Positions 35,947 to 44,760 are shown, counted from the stretch's first letter. The stretch is 64,000 nucleotides of DNA from Ferribacterium limneticum (GCF_020510565.1 NZ_CP075189.1:1844501-1908500); one strand, 5' to 3'. A program made the numbers and translations. Notes: generated by a model not told the origin, from the sequence alone.

Positions 35947-35962
35947 TGTCGCGAATGTGACA
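35947..35962. promoter_or_regulatory. NifA upstream activator site of the TonB operon
   Basis: TGTCGCGAATGTGACA fits TGT-N10-ACA and is 71 bases upstream of the -24 element, a normal distance for NifA. Confidence 0.75.
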
Positions 35963-36016
35963 GAGGCTACTGTCGCGTGCGAAATGGGGCTGGTGTCAGG
36001 TTGGAAGCGCGGCGCC

Positions 36017-36424
36017 TTAGCGCGGCATGGTGCTGCTGAAGGCGTAGAAGCTGGCCGGTTCGCTGCCGTGGTTGGCGCTGTTGCGCCGGAAGACCAGCCA
36101 GCGATCGTCACGCAGGCGCCAGGCCGACATCCGTTCGCTGAACGTGACCACCGGCTGAATTGTCTCTCCGCTGCTGGTTTGGGTGAGCAGAAAGCGATGG
36201 CAGGTGAAGCAGGGTTTGTCGTCGGCGTCGTAGCCAACGGCACGCTCGGCGCTGATTTCGTATTCGCGGTAGTGGGCGTAATAAAGCGGCGCTTCGACGG
36301 CATTCAACCATTCGGCGGGCAGATCTTCTTGCCAGATTCGCGCATCCGGGGTGCCTCCTTTGCAGCCGGGTTCTTTGACCAAATTGCTGGTGCTGGGGCT
36401 GGCGTTTCCGGGCAAGGAGTTCAT
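36017..36424 (-). CDS. Unknown nif-associated protein, paralogue 2
   Basis: A 135-residue protein starting MNSLPGNASPSTSNLV. About half of its residues from LPAEWLNAVEAPLYYAHY onward are identical or similar to the protein at 35408, including AERAVGYDADDKPCFTCHR, MSAWRLRDDRWLVFRR and the end SFYAFSSTMPR. CFTCH looks like a heme-c or metal pair but lies in a protein without a signal peptide, and the paralogue has CFTAH instead, so cofactor binding is not conserved. It is the last gene of the FeSI-nifZ-nifF operon, 49 bases after the preceding gene. Confidence 0.8.
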   Translation of the reverse strand: MNSLPGNASPSTSNLVKEPGCKGGTPDARIWQEDLPAEWLNAVEAPLYYAHYREYEISAERAVGYDADDKPCFTCHRFLLTQTSSGETIQPVVTFSERMSAWRLRDDRWLVFRRNSANHGSEPASFYAFSSTMPR

Positions 36425-36473
36425 GGCGGAGGGTGGGTGCAGGAATAGGTTAGGGCTGGCCGGATTGTGGCAA

Positions 36474-36779
36474 TCAGGCGTCGAAATGGAGGGCGAGGCT
36501 GGCCAGCACCTTGGGTAGGGGCAGGTTTTCTTCGCTTTCGAGAATGCCCGGCACCGGGTGTGGGTATTCGTAGAAAATGCCGTAGGTGCCGCTGCGCTGG
36601 CCGTGCAGGTAAACATGAGCGCGCAGCGCGGCGATTTCGGCGTGGCGCAGCGTGACGATGTGCGGATCGTCGCCGGCATCCGGCTCGATGTCGCAGGCCT
36701 GGGCGATGCGCTCGTCGAGCGAGACGAGGACGCGGCGGATCTCACGGGATTTGGGGGCGGCCCAGGGATTGGCGTTCAT
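36474..36779 (-). CDS. Small unknown protein next to nifF
   Basis: A 101-residue soluble protein (MNANPWAAPKSREIRRVLVS start; then RHAEIAALRAHVYLHGQRSG, IFYEYPHPVPGILESEENLP). No family is recognised. Its ATG overlaps the nifF stop (ATGA), so it is translated with nifF. The middle region is helix-rich with His; no Cys clusters. It may help flavodoxin or nitrogenase function, but nothing in the sequence shows it. Confidence 0.78.
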   Translation of the reverse strand: MNANPWAAPKSREIRRVLVSLDERIAQACDIEPDAGDDPHIVTLRHAEIAALRAHVYLHGQRSGTYGIFYEYPHPVPGILESEENLPLPKVLASLALHFDA

Positions 36780-37309
36780 GGCAGGAGCTCCGCTTGGATT
36801 TGGGCCAGCCAGGTGTTGATGCGCTCTTCGGTGAGCAGGGGCTGGTGATGCTGATCGAGGGCCAGGCCGAGAAAGTCGTCGCCATCAACCGCCTGCGAGG
36901 TGGTGAAGTCGTAGCCGGCGGTCGGCCAACGGCCAACGACACGGGCGCCGCGGGCGACCACGGCGTCGTGGATGAGGCCAATGGCGTCGACAAATTCTTC
37001 GGCGTATTTCTTCTGGTCGCCGAGGCCGAAGATGGCGATGGTCTTGCCGGACAGGTCGGCGCCAGCCAGTTGCGGCAGGAACTCCTCCCAACTCGGCTGG
37101 CTTAGGCCGACCGACTGGCCGGGCAATTCGCCATCGCCGAGCGTCGGGCTACCGACGATCAGTGCATCGTAGGCGAGGAAATCTGCTAGCGTCGTCCGGC
37201 CGATATTGACCGGCGCATCGGCAACGTCACCCAGCTTTTTCGCCATCTGCTTGGCGATCAGCCGGGTGCGGCCGGTGTCGGTGCCGAAGAAGATTCCAAT
37301 TTTGGCCAT
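36776..37309 (-). CDS. nifF: Flavodoxin, electron donor to nitrogenase
   Basis: A 177-residue long-chain flavodoxin. The FMN phosphate loop is GTDTGRTRLIAKQMAK (residues 9-24), and the flavin-edge loops are SPTLGDGELPGQ and GLGDQKKYAEEFVDAIG. NifF reduces the Fe protein of nitrogenase. It follows nifZ closely (start 3 bases after the nifZ stop) and is coupled to the next gene. The start region lies in repeat copy F, so the first codons are part of that repeat. Confidence 0.94.
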   Translation of the reverse strand: MAKIGIFFGTDTGRTRLIAKQMAKKLGDVADAPVNIGRTTLADFLAYDALIVGSPTLGDGELPGQSVGLSQPSWEEFLPQLAGADLSGKTIAIFGLGDQKKYAEEFVDAIGLIHDAVVARGARVVGRWPTAGYDFTTSQAVDGDDFLGLALDQHHQPLLTEERINTWLAQIQAELLP

Positions 37310-37331
37310 TTTTACGCGTTGACCGTGGAAT
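37292..37331 (-). repeat. Dispersed repeat, copy F (nifZ-nifF junction)
   Basis: GATTCCAATTTTGGCCATTT then TTACGCGTTGACCGTGGAAT; it covers the end of nifZ and the first codons of nifF. The core is partly diverged (CGCGTTGACCGTGG). Confidence 0.6.
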
Positions 37332-37587
37332 CCTGCGTCAGCTCTTCCGGCAGGCAGCCGATGGGGGCGCCGAGGCTGCCATCCGGGCCGTTTTCAAACT
37401 GGACCAGATAGATTTCCTTGGTTTCGTCCATTTCGGCGACGCCAAAATGGACGACGACGCCGCGCAGGCCGGAGGGAACGATCAAGGCTTCTTCATCTTC
37501 GAAGCCGGGCATGCCGCCGTCGTTGAAGATGTCTTCAGCCGCGAAGACCATGTCGCCGATGTGATATTGCTGGACGGTCGTTTCCAT
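37312..37587 (-). CDS. nifZ: NifZ family protein
   Basis: A 91-residue protein carrying the NifZ motifs MVFAAEDIFNDGGMPGF, EEALIVPSGLRGVVVHFG, EIYLVQFE and GAPIGCLPEELTQ. NifZ is needed for full P-cluster maturation of the MoFe protein, as a chaperone-like factor. It is between the FeSI-type ferredoxin and nifF in an operon with a NifA-type promoter. Confidence 0.9.
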   Translation of the reverse strand: METTVQQYHIGDMVFAAEDIFNDGGMPGFEDEEALIVPSGLRGVVVHFGVAEMDETKEIYLVQFENGPDGSLGAPIGCLPEELTQDSTVNA

Positions 37588-37591
37588 GATC

Positions 37592-37921
37592 TCAGGCCCA
37601 GACGTCAGGCGGCGCCAGCAGGCGCTCGACCGGCTGATCGAACATCAGGTGCTCGTCGATGATGACGCCGACGTCTTCCGGCTTGACGCCGGTGTACATG
37701 ATGCCTTCCGGGTAGACCAGCACGCTCGGGCCGAGGTGGCAGGGGCCGAGGCAGCCGGTGTTGGTCAGCGCGAAGCCCGAGGCCCACAGGTTGCGGGCGG
37801 TGAATTCATCGGAAAACGCCTGCCAGGTGGCGCCGCAGCCCTTTTCCTGACAAGAGCCGCGCGGGTGGCCGGCAGGGCGTCCCTGGACGCAGACGAGTAC
37901 GTGTTTCTTCGGTTTTGGCAT
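37592..37921 (-). CDS. Thioredoxin-like [2Fe-2S] ferredoxin (FeSI / Shethna I type)
   Basis: A 109-residue protein starting MPKPKKHVLVCVQGRPAGHP. Ligands fit the thioredoxin-fold ferredoxins: the first Cys near residue 11, the next near 24 (RGSCQEKGCG), then TGCLGPCHLG (two Cys, C-x3-C). It resembles the Azotobacter 2FeCp/FeSI protein. These accept or donate electrons near nitrogenase; exact role unsettled. First gene of the operon behind a sigma-54 promoter and NifA site. Together with FeSII at 6.2 kb it gives the window both Shethna-type proteins. Confidence 0.9.
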   Translation of the reverse strand: MPKPKKHVLVCVQGRPAGHPRGSCQEKGCGATWQAFSDEFTARNLWASGFALTNTGCLGPCHLGPSVLVYPEGIMYTGVKPEDVGVIIDEHLMFDQPVERLLAPPDVWA

Positions 37922-37950
37922 GGAGCTCTCCTGGTTGATAGCTTTGCTAT

Positions 37951-37966
37951 TGCAAGGGGAGTGCCA
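37951..37966 (-). promoter_or_regulatory. Sigma-54 promoter of FeSI-nifZ-nifF operon
   Basis: On the minus strand TGGCAC-TCCCC-TTGCA, an exact match to the consensus, 30 bases upstream of the first gene. Confidence 0.93.
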
Positions 37967-38008
37967 GCTTTAAAGTTAATTAATTCAATGGCTTGGGTTG
38001 TGTTGTTG

Positions 38009-38024
38009 TGTCGCGTTTGCGACA
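38009..38024. promoter_or_regulatory. NifA upstream activator site
   Basis: TGTCGCGTTTGCGACA: TGT-N10-ACA in an extended perfect palindrome, 43 bases upstream of the -24 element. Confidence 0.88.
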
Positions 38025-38050
38025 AGTGTGGTTTTGGTGTGGCAATTGGC

Positions 38051-38604
38051 AGGAGGTTCCGCCCTTGCTGGGCGTCTTACTTTTTCTTGCTTCGCCAAGA
38101 AAAAGTAAGCAAAAAGAAGGCGACCCTGGGTCGGTGCCGGCTGCGCCGGTTCCCTGTGCTACTCGGCAGGCCGGGCGGCTGCGGAACTCGGGGCTGCGCC
38201 CCTCAGACAGTCCTCGCCGAAAGCCCCCGGCCTTCCTGCGTTGCTCGGCACCTCTCAAGGGGGCCGGTGAAACGACCTGTACTTGAGCTTGGGGGCCTGA
38301 ATGGCCGATTTCATTTTTTGCCCTTTTTTCCGGTTGACCGTAGGAATGCAATTCTTGGGGCAAATCGGTTGAGCCCGGACGCCTTTGGGGTCCCCGTGGA
38401 AGGCGCTGAGCAACGCAGGCGGGCCGGGGGCAGTCGGCTTGCGTTGTCTGAGCCGCAGGCGAGTTTAGCAAGCCGCCCGGTCTGCCGAGTAGCGCAAGGA
38501 ACCCGAAGGGCGCCGCCCCCGGGGTCGCCTTTTCTTTGGCTACTTTCTTTTGGCGAAGCAAAAGAAAGTACGCCCGCCAGCAAGGCGGAACCCCAAGCCT
38601 GTCC
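38051..38604. repeat. Large imperfect inverted repeat
   Basis: Two arms of about 220-240 bases in opposite orientation. The left arm reads GGTTCCGCCCTTGCTGGGCG, CTTGCTTCGCCAAGAAAAAG, CTGTGCTACTCGGCAGGCCG; the right arm has the complementary order starting at 38604. The 70-base centre contains repeat copy G. No coding frame here looks real. It fills most of the interval between nifA and the FeSI promoter. Confidence 0.85.
38307..38347 (-). repeat. Dispersed repeat, copy G
   Basis: GATTTCATTTTTTGCCC then TTTTTCCGGTTGACCGTAGG; consensus core. It lies in the centre of the large inverted repeat, downstream of nifA in the sense orientation of nifA. Confidence 0.85.
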
Positions 38605-38636
38605 GGAGCCCCAAGCCTATTAACCAGAAACCCGAA

Positions 38637-40280
38637 TCAGAACTGCTTCACCTCAATATTCAGCGTCTGAATCCGATAGGCAATCTGCCGCGGCGTCATG
38701 CCCAGAATGCGCGCCGCCTTTGCCTGCACCCAGCCGGCCTGTTCCAGCGCGGCAATGACGCGTTCCTTTTCCGACAGGTTCGGATCATCGATGTCGATTT
38801 CCGGATTTGCCCCGGAATTCGGGTTGACCGCAGGACGATGGTAGTTTTCCGGCGGGGCGCTGGCAGCGGAGCGGATCGGACGCGGGCTGGTGCGTTCGCG
38901 GACGCTCGGGAAGCGGATCAGATCGACGTCGATGTTGCCGTCGTCGGAGAGCACGGCGGCGCGTTCGAGGCAGTTTTCCAGCTCGCGCACATTGCCCGGC
39001 CACTCGTGATTGGCCAGCCGGCGGTTGGCCATGTCGGTCAGTTTGAGCTTGCGTTTCTGGTCGTTGCCGATCTTGGTGAGCAGGTGGCGGGCGATTTCGG
39101 GGATGTCCTCGATGCGCTCACGCAACGGCGGCAGAAAGAGCGGCATGACGTTGAGGCGATAGAACAAGTCTTCGCGGAAGTCGCCCATTTCGACGGCGGT
39201 TTCGAGGTCGCGGTGCGTCGCGGCGATGATGCGGACATCGACCTTGATGGTCTTGCTACCGCCGACGCGCTCGAATTCGCCTTCCTGCAGGATGCGCAGC
39301 ATCTTGGCCTGGAAGGCGGCCGAGACTTCGCCGATTTCGTCGAGGAACAGCGTGCCGCCGTGGGCCTGTTCGAAACGTCCCTTGCGCGCCTCGACAGCAC
39401 CGGTGAAGGCGCCGCGTTCGTGGCCGAAGAGTTCGGATTCGAGCAGGTTTTCCGGCAGCGCCGCACAGTTGAGCTTGACCAGCGCATTGCGGGCGCGCGG
39501 CGAGTTGTAGTGGATGGCGTTGGCGATCAGTTCCTTGCCAGTGCCGGTTTCGCCACGGATCAACACCGTCGTGTTCCATTTGGCGACCATGCGCGCCTGG
39601 TCGAAAACCCGGCGCATGACGGCCGAGCGGCCGACCATGCTGTCGAAACCGAACTGGTGGCGGACGGTACGCCGGAGCAGGTCGCGCTCTTCGAGCAGCG
39701 ATGACTTTTCCTGGGCGACGGCCATCGACAGGCTGAGGCTCTGGCCGATCAGGTTGGAGACCATCTCGACGAACTGGGCGCGCTCCTCGAGCAGGCCGTC
39801 CTCCGGCGCTTCCGGCTGAACTGCCAACACGCCCTTGAGGTCGCCGCCGACCTTGATCGGCACGGCGATGAAGGGCAGTTCCGGCGAATAGACTTGGGCG
39901 CGGTTGAGGAAACGGGCTTCGTCGGCGACGCGCACGAGCTTGATGGTGCGCGGCTTTTCGAGGATCAGGCCGATGATGCCTTCGCCCGGGCCGTACTGGT
40001 TGTCGTCGAGGATCGGGCCTTCCGGCGTGTAGATGGTGCGGATGTTGAGCTTGCCGGTTTCCGGATCAAGCACGCTGATCAGGCCGCGCGTCAGGCCGGC
40101 CTCGTCGTGCAGGACGCGCAGGACGTCACGCAGGGTTTCGTTGAAATCGAGCGAACGGCTGAGCACCCGGCTGACGGCGTAGAGCGCTGCCAGCAACTGG
40201 ATGTTCAGCTCGTGCGTTCGGCAGAAACCGCCGGGCGGCGGGCATTCGTCTGAGAGGGAGTGAATGATGTGTTCGTGCAT
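38637..40280 (-). CDS. nifA: Nif-specific sigma-54 activator
   Basis: A 547-residue activator. GAF domain about 25-185; AAA+ domain about 205-435 with Walker [24 protein letters not shown] (sigma-54 contact loop), Walker [13 protein letters not shown] and [11 protein letters not shown]-terminal Fis-type HTH ([20 protein letters not shown]). The linker before the HTH lacks the paired Cys of oxygen-sensitive NifA proteins, consistent with control by NifL. It follows nifL by 22 bases. A diverged repeat copy is in the linker just before the HTH. Confidence 0.97.
   Translation of the reverse strand: MHEHIIHSLSDECPPPGGFCRTHELNIQLLAALYAVSRVLSRSLDFNETLRDVLRVLHDEAGLTRGLISVLDPETGKLNIRTIYTPEGPILDDNQYGPGEGIIGLILEKPRTIKLVRVADEARFLNRAQVYSPELPFIAVPIKVGGDLKGVLAVQPEAPEDGLLEERAQFVEMVSNLIGQSLSLSMAVAQEKSSLLEERDLLRRTVRHQFGFDSMVGRSAVMRRVFDQARMVAKWNTTVLIRGETGTGKELIANAIHYNSPRARNALVKLNCAALPENLLESELFGHERGAFTGAVEARKGRFEQAHGGTLFLDEIGEVSAAFQAKMLRILQEGEFERVGGSKTIKVDVRIIAATHRDLETAVEMGDFREDLFYRLNVMPLFLPPLRERIEDIPEIARHLLTKIGNDQKRKLKLTDMANRRLANHEWPGNVRELENCLERAAVLSDDGNIDVDLIRFPSVRERTSPRPIRSAASAPPENYHRPAVNPNSGANPEIDIDDPNLSEKERVIAALEQAGWVQAKAARILGMTPRQIAYRIQTLNIEVKQF
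38796..38836 (-). repeat. Dispersed repeat, copy K (diverged, in nifA linker)
   Basis: GATTTCCGGATTTGCCCC then AATTCGGGTTGACCGCAGGA. It codes for the [10 protein letters not shown] linker before the NifA HTH. Matches the consensus at roughly two-thirds of positions. Confidence 0.45.
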
Positions 40281-40302
40281 GCTGTTCTCGTTGTTGTTCT
40301 TC

Positions 40303-41835
40303 TTAGATGGGGTCGCCATCGACGCGGAATTCGACGATCGCCGCCAAACCGCCGCTCGGGCTGTCATCGAGATCGATGATGCCGCCATGGTCGGCGACCA
40401 CCTGCTGGGCGCGCGACAGGCCGGTGCCGATGTGCTTGCCGCTGCCGCCCTTGGCCGTGAAGAACGGCTCGAAAGCCTTGTGTCGCCATTCGTGTGGAAT
40501 GCCAGGGCCGCTGTCGATGACGGAAACGACGATGCATTCGTTGGTCAGCGCGCTGATCAGCGACAACTCGCGCCGCTTCCAGCCCTTGATGTTCATCGCC
40601 TCGATGGCGTTGTCGACCAGCGCCTTGAACAACATGCGCAACTGCAGCGGGCGACCGAGCATGGGCGGCAGGGTCGAGGCCGGTTGCCAGTCGACGGTGA
40701 TGCCAGCCGAAAGCAGGCGCGGCGTGCTGACTTCAAGCACGTCACGGAGGATTTCATTCATGTTCACGCCGACGACGATTTCATGCTGGCCTTGCGGGAT
40801 GACCTGGCGCAGCGTTTCGAGGTGCTCGCGGCTGCCGCTCAGGGCTTGCTGCAGCATCGCGGCACTCGCCGGGTCGCGGCGCTGGAGCACCGAGATGGCC
40901 GAGGTCATGACGTTCATCGGCTCTTCGAGGCGGAAGATTGCCGCCGACAAGCCTTCGCGGATCGCCGCCGTGCGTTCTTCCTCGGCCAGAACCGCTTGCA
41001 GGGCCGAGGCGCGGGCGCGCTCCTGCTCGTCGCGCAGGCTGGTGATGTCGGACATGACCACAAGCAGACCGGGCTGGCCATCGGCGCAGAAGTAGCTGTC
41101 AGCGCAATCGCTGTGCATGTCGATGATCGACGAGGTGACCGACAGCCAGCGTGGCCGGCCGGCGGCGCGGTCGACACGGGCTTCGCGCTGGGTGACCAAG
41201 CATTCCTGCGGGCGTTCGGCCAGGTTGTCGCGCCAACTGGGCAGCACGCTGTCGAGAATGGTGTGGGCCGGCTCCTTGAGGCGCAGGTCGCTGACCATTT
41301 TCTTGTATTCCTGGTTGTCGAGAACGACGCGGCCGCTCGGGTCGAGCAGGGCGAAAGCCATCGGGGCGGCATCGACGACCGATTCGATCAGGTGCTTCTG
41401 GTTGCGGACCAGGCGTTCGAGGCGGTGCATCTCGGTAATGTCCCGGTGCATGCCGACAAAATGGGTGGTCTTGCCGTCGCCGTCGACCACCGGGGAAATG
41501 CTCAGTTCGGCCAGATAGAGCCCGCCATCCTTGCGCTTGTTGAGCAGCTTGCCGGCCCACGGCTTCTGCGCCGAAAGGTCGGACCACATCGCCTTGTATA
41601 TCTCCGGCGGGGTGGTGTGATTGGACAGCGTCGATTCGTTCTTGCCGACGATCTCGTCCTTGCTGTAGCCGGTGACGCGGGTGAAGGCTTCGTTGGCAAA
41701 CAGGATGTTGGCCTTGGCGTCAGTGATTGAAATCGCCAGGTCAGCCTGGTCGACTGCCTGGCTATAGGCTTCGGGCGGCAGTGCAGTTTCCGGCGTGACA
41801 GTGGCGCGGGCTTGGGCAAGCGGTGTAGCCGACAT
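40303..41835 (-). CDS. nifL: Redox/nitrogen sensor NifL, anti-activator of NifA
   Basis: A 510-residue protein; start at MSATPLAQ chosen for GAGGAG 8 bases upstream. PAS1 (about 25-140, [24 protein letters not shown]) is the FAD domain; a second PAS (about 145-270) and a dimerisation region follow, and then a GHKL ATPase-like end ([29 protein letters not shown]). The H-box position reads FRLEEPMN, with Phe instead of His, so phosphotransfer is not expected; NifL acts by binding NifA. It inhibits NifA under O2 or fixed nitrogen. nifA follows after 22 bases. Confidence 0.95.
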   Translation of the reverse strand: MSATPLAQARATVTPETALPPEAYSQAVDQADLAISITDAKANILFANEAFTRVTGYSKDEIVGKNESTLSNHTTPPEIYKAMWSDLSAQKPWAGKLLNKRKDGGLYLAELSISPVVDGDGKTTHFVGMHRDITEMHRLERLVRNQKHLIESVVDAAPMAFALLDPSGRVVLDNQEYKKMVSDLRLKEPAHTILDSVLPSWRDNLAERPQECLVTQREARVDRAAGRPRWLSVTSSIIDMHSDCADSYFCADGQPGLLVVMSDITSLRDEQERARASALQAVLAEEERTAAIREGLSAAIFRLEEPMNVMTSAISVLQRRDPASAAMLQQALSGSREHLETLRQVIPQGQHEIVVGVNMNEILRDVLEVSTPRLLSAGITVDWQPASTLPPMLGRPLQLRMLFKALVDNAIEAMNIKGWKRRELSLISALTNECIVVSVIDSGPGIPHEWRHKAFEPFFTAKGGSGKHIGTGLSRAQQVVADHGGIIDLDDSPSGGLAAIVEFRVDGDPI

Positions 41836-41869
41836 CGAAAGGCTCCTCAATAAATCGTTTTTTATTTAT

Positions 41870-41886
41870 TAGCAGAATCCGTGCCG
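41870..41886 (-). promoter_or_regulatory. Probable sigma-54 promoter of nifLA
   Basis: On the minus strand CGGCAC-GGATT-CTGCT has the GG-N10-GC spacing with one mismatch in each half. It lies 35 bases before the nifL start, with a NifA site 65 bases further up, suggesting autoactivation. Confidence 0.55.
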
Positions 41887-41950
41887 CACTTTGAATTCAG
41901 GGCCGATGAGGGCTTGCAGCGCGGGTTTCGGGGGAAATGCGACGAATTTC

Positions 41951-41966
41951 TGTCGCCTTTGCGACA
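41951..41966. promoter_or_regulatory. NifA activator site between nifL and rnfA
   Basis: TGTCGCCTTTGCGACA, palindromic TGT-N10-ACA. It can serve both the nifL promoter (65 bases) and the rnf promoter (85 bases). Confidence 0.85.
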
Positions 41967-42050
41967 TTTTTTCCTGGAACTGGCGCACCGTATTGGTGCA
42001 ATGGCTGCGAATGGCGCATCAGCGTGGGGTTTTGTGCGGTGCGCAAGGAT

Positions 42051-42066
42051 TGGCATGGCTTATGCA
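42051..42066 (+). promoter_or_regulatory. Sigma-54 promoter of the rnf operon
   Basis: TGGCAT-GGCTT-ATGCA, GG-N10-GC spacing, 36 bases before rnfA. It is nearly identical to the promoter at 35861. Confidence 0.75.
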
Positions 42067-42101
42067 GTGAGGTCAGTGAAAAAAACTGGAACCACACCAC
42101 C

Positions 42102-42680
42102 ATGAGCGAATTTCTCCTACTGCTGCTTTCCACCGCGCTGGTCAATAACGTGGTGCTCATCAAGTTCCTTGGACTCTGTCCGGTGATGGGAGTTTCAAAG
42201 AGCGTGGATAGTGCCCTCGGCATGGGGCTGGCGACGACCTTCGTCATCACCCTGGCCGCCGGCGCCTCGTGGATGCTCGACAACTGGATGCTGCAGCCCC
42301 TCGGGCTCGGCTACCTGCGTATCCTGACCTTCATTCTGGTCATCGCAGCGGTGGTTCAATTCACCGAGATGTTCATCAAGAAGGCCAGCCCCGGGCTTTA
42401 CCAGTCGCTCGGCATCTACCTACCGCTGATCACCACCAACTGCGCCGTGCTCGGCGTCGCGCTGCTCAACGTCGAACAGAAATTCAGCCTGTTCAAGAGC
42501 CTGCTCTACGGTTTCGGCTCGGCGCTCGGTTTCACCATCGTGCTGCTCATCTTCGCCGGGCTGCGCGAACGGATTGCCCTGGCCCGCGTGCCCGGCGCCT
42601 TCGCCGGCGCGCCAATTTCGTTCGTCACCATCAGCCTGCTGGCCCTTGCCTTCATGGGCTTTTCTGGTCTTAACGTTTAA
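42102..42680 (+). CDS. rnfA: Rnf complex subunit A
   Basis: A 192-residue integral membrane protein with six hydrophobic segments ([33 protein letters not shown]). RnfA and RnfE form the membrane core with the central iron-sulfur site; conserved Cys in [10 protein letters not shown] and [10 protein letters not shown] are present. First gene of rnfABCDGEH behind a sigma-54 promoter. Rnf transfers electrons from NADH to ferredoxin driven by the ion gradient, here to feed nitrogenase. Confidence 0.96.
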   Translation: MSEFLLLLLSTALVNNVVLIKFLGLCPVMGVSKSVDSALGMGLATTFVITLAAGASWMLDNWMLQPLGLGYLRILTFILVIAAVVQFTEMFIKKASPGLYQSLGIYLPLITTNCAVLGVALLNVEQKFSLFKSLLYGFGSALGFTIVLLIFAGLRERIALARVPGAFAGAPISFVTISLLALAFMGFSGLNV

Positions 42681-42694
42681 GGAGGAATGCCCAA

Positions 42695-43222
42695 ATGATC
42701 GCCGCCATCCTCAGTCTGACTATCCTCGGTGCCGCGCTCGGCATCATTCTTGGTGTTGCCAACAAGTTCCTGCAGGTCGAAGGTAATCCACTGGTCGACG
42801 AGCTGATTGCCATGATGCCCGGCTCCAACTGCGGGCAGTGCGGTTTCCCCGGGTGCTCCGGCGCAGCAACGGCGATTGCCGACGGTAGCGCGGCGCCAAC
42901 CTGCTGCCCGCCGGGTGGCAAGTCCTTGGCCGCCGCCATCGCCGCCAAGCTCGGATTGACCGTCGATCTCTCGGCGATGTCCGACGATGGTCCGAAAATC
43001 GCCGTCGTTTCCGAAGAACTGTGCATCGGCTGCTGCCGCTGCAGCAAGGTTTGCCCAACCGACGCCATCATCGGCGCCGCCAAGCAGGTGCATAACGTCT
43101 TCCGCGAAGCCTGCACCGGCTGCTCGAGCTGTATCGAAAAATGCCCGACCGAGGCACTGGTGATGAAACCGGTGCCGGTCACCCTGCAACACTGGGTGAT
43201 GCCCAAACCTGCCGCTGCGTGA
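42695..43222 (+). CDS. rnfB: Rnf complex subunit B, Fe-S protein
   Basis: A 175-residue protein: one N-terminal membrane helix (AAILSLTILGAALGIILGVA), the Fe-S domain with CGQCGFPGC, and two ferredoxin clusters, CIGCCRCSKVCP and CTGCSSCIEKCP. It passes electrons to ferredoxin. It follows rnfA with GGAGG at its RBS. Confidence 0.95.
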   Translation: MIAAILSLTILGAALGIILGVANKFLQVEGNPLVDELIAMMPGSNCGQCGFPGCSGAATAIADGSAAPTCCPPGGKSLAAAIAAKLGLTVDLSAMSDDGPKIAVVSEELCIGCCRCSKVCPTDAIIGAAKQVHNVFREACTGCSSCIEKCPTEALVMKPVPVTLQHWVMPKPAAA

Positions 43223-43230
43223 GATCTGAC

Positions 43231-44760
43231 ATGGGATTCATGAACCTCTTCAAGCACTTCCTCGGCGATGACTGGGGTGTGCATCCGGACGACCACAAGC
43301 GGCCGGCCGCCGATCAGCCGGTGCGTGTCATGCCGGTACCGGCCAGGCTGTACCTGCCACTGCAGCAGCACCTTGGCGGGCCGGCCCGCCCGATCGTACT
43401 GGTCGGCCAGAAAGTCAAAAAGGGTGAGCTGATCGCCGAGGCGCAGGGCATGGTTTCGGCCCCGATCCACGCGCCGACTTCCGGCACGGTCGCTGCCGTC
43501 ACTGAAATTACGGCACCGCATCCCTCCGGCCTGACGCTGCCGGCGATCATTCTCGACGCCGATGGCGCCGACGAGTGGATCGAACTGCACGGCTGCGACG
43601 ATCCGTTTGCCCTCGACCCGGCCGAGATCGGCAAGCGGGTTGCCTCGGCTGGTGTCGTTGGTCTGGGCGGTGCTGCCTTCCCGTCGGCCGTCAAGCTGAT
43701 CGGCGCTTCGAAGGCCAAGGTCACGACGCTGGTCATGAACGGCGGTGAGTGCGAGCCCTATCTTTCCTGTGATGACCGCCTGATGCGCGATGCTGCCGCA
43801 GGTATCGTCGATGGCATCCGCATCATGCTCCACGCCACCGGCGCCAAGGTGGCGCTGGTCGGCATCGAAGACAACAAGCCGGAAGCCATCGTCGCCATGC
43901 AGGCCGCGGCAGCCGGTTTTGACAGCGTGCAGATTCGCCCGGTGCCGGCCCGTTACCCGATGGGTTCGGAGAAACAACTCATTCAAGTCCTGACCGGCAT
44001 CGAAGTGCCGGCCGACGGTCGTCCGGCCGACATCGGCGTCATCGTTCATAACGTCGGCACGGCGCTCGCCTTGCGGACGGCCGTGCGCGACGGCAAGCCG
44101 CTGATTTCGCGACTGGTTACGGTCAATGGCAACTGCGCCAGCCAGCCGGGCAATATCGAGGTGCGCGTTGGTACGCTGGCCGAAGAAGTCATTGCCTTCG
44201 CCGGCGGCCTCAAGGGTGACGGCCTCGGCCTGGCCCGCCGCGTCATGGGCGGCCCGATGATGGGCATGCAGATTCCGCACTGGCGTGTGCCGGTGGTCAA
44301 GGGCACCAGCGGCATCCTGGCCTTCGATACGGTCGAGGTCGCCGAGCAGGAGCCGAACCCGTGCATCCGCTGCGGTTCGTGCGTCAAGGCTTGCCCGATG
44401 GGCCTGCTGCCGCTCGAAATGAGTTCGCGCATCCGCAATGAAGCCTACGGCGAAGCGATCGATCTCGGGCTGAAAGACTGCATCGCCTGTGGCTGCTGCG
44501 CTTATGTCTGCCCGTCAAAGATTCCGCTCGTTCAGTATTTTGTCCATGCCAAGGGCGAACTGGCGGCGCAGGACCGCGCCAAGCTGCGCGGCGATGCAAC
44601 GAAGAAACTGGCCCTGCAACGGCAGGAACGTCTTGAGCGTGAGGCCCGCGAAAAGGCCGAAGCCAATGCCAAGCGCAAGGCCGAACGAGAAGCTGCCGCC
44701 GCCGCCAAAGCCGCGGCAGAAGCTGCTGCCAAAGCCGAAACCCAGGGAGAATCAGCATGA
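43231..44760 (+). CDS. rnfC: Rnf complex subunit C
   Basis: A 509-residue protein starting MGFMNLFKHFLG. It has the FMN/NADH-binding region (GLGGAAFPSAVKL, MNGGECEPYL), an SLBB domain and two [4Fe-4S] motifs, CIRCGSCVKACP and CIACGCCAYVCP. The last 70 residues are Lys/Ala/Glu-rich (coiled). RnfC takes electrons from NADH. Its stop overlaps the rnfD start. Confidence 0.96.
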   Translation: MGFMNLFKHFLGDDWGVHPDDHKRPAADQPVRVMPVPARLYLPLQQHLGGPARPIVLVGQKVKKGELIAEAQGMVSAPIHAPTSGTVAAVTEITAPHPSGLTLPAIILDADGADEWIELHGCDDPFALDPAEIGKRVASAGVVGLGGAAFPSAVKLIGASKAKVTTLVMNGGECEPYLSCDDRLMRDAAAGIVDGIRIMLHATGAKVALVGIEDNKPEAIVAMQAAAAGFDSVQIRPVPARYPMGSEKQLIQVLTGIEVPADGRPADIGVIVHNVGTALALRTAVRDGKPLISRLVTVNGNCASQPGNIEVRVGTLAEEVIAFAGGLKGDGLGLARRVMGGPMMGMQIPHWRVPVVKGTSGILAFDTVEVAEQEPNPCIRCGSCVKACPMGLLPLEMSSRIRNEAYGEAIDLGLKDCIACGCCAYVCPSKIPLVQYFVHAKGELAAQDRAKLRGDATKKLALQRQERLEREAREKAEANAKRKAEREAAAAAKAAAEAAAKAETQGESA

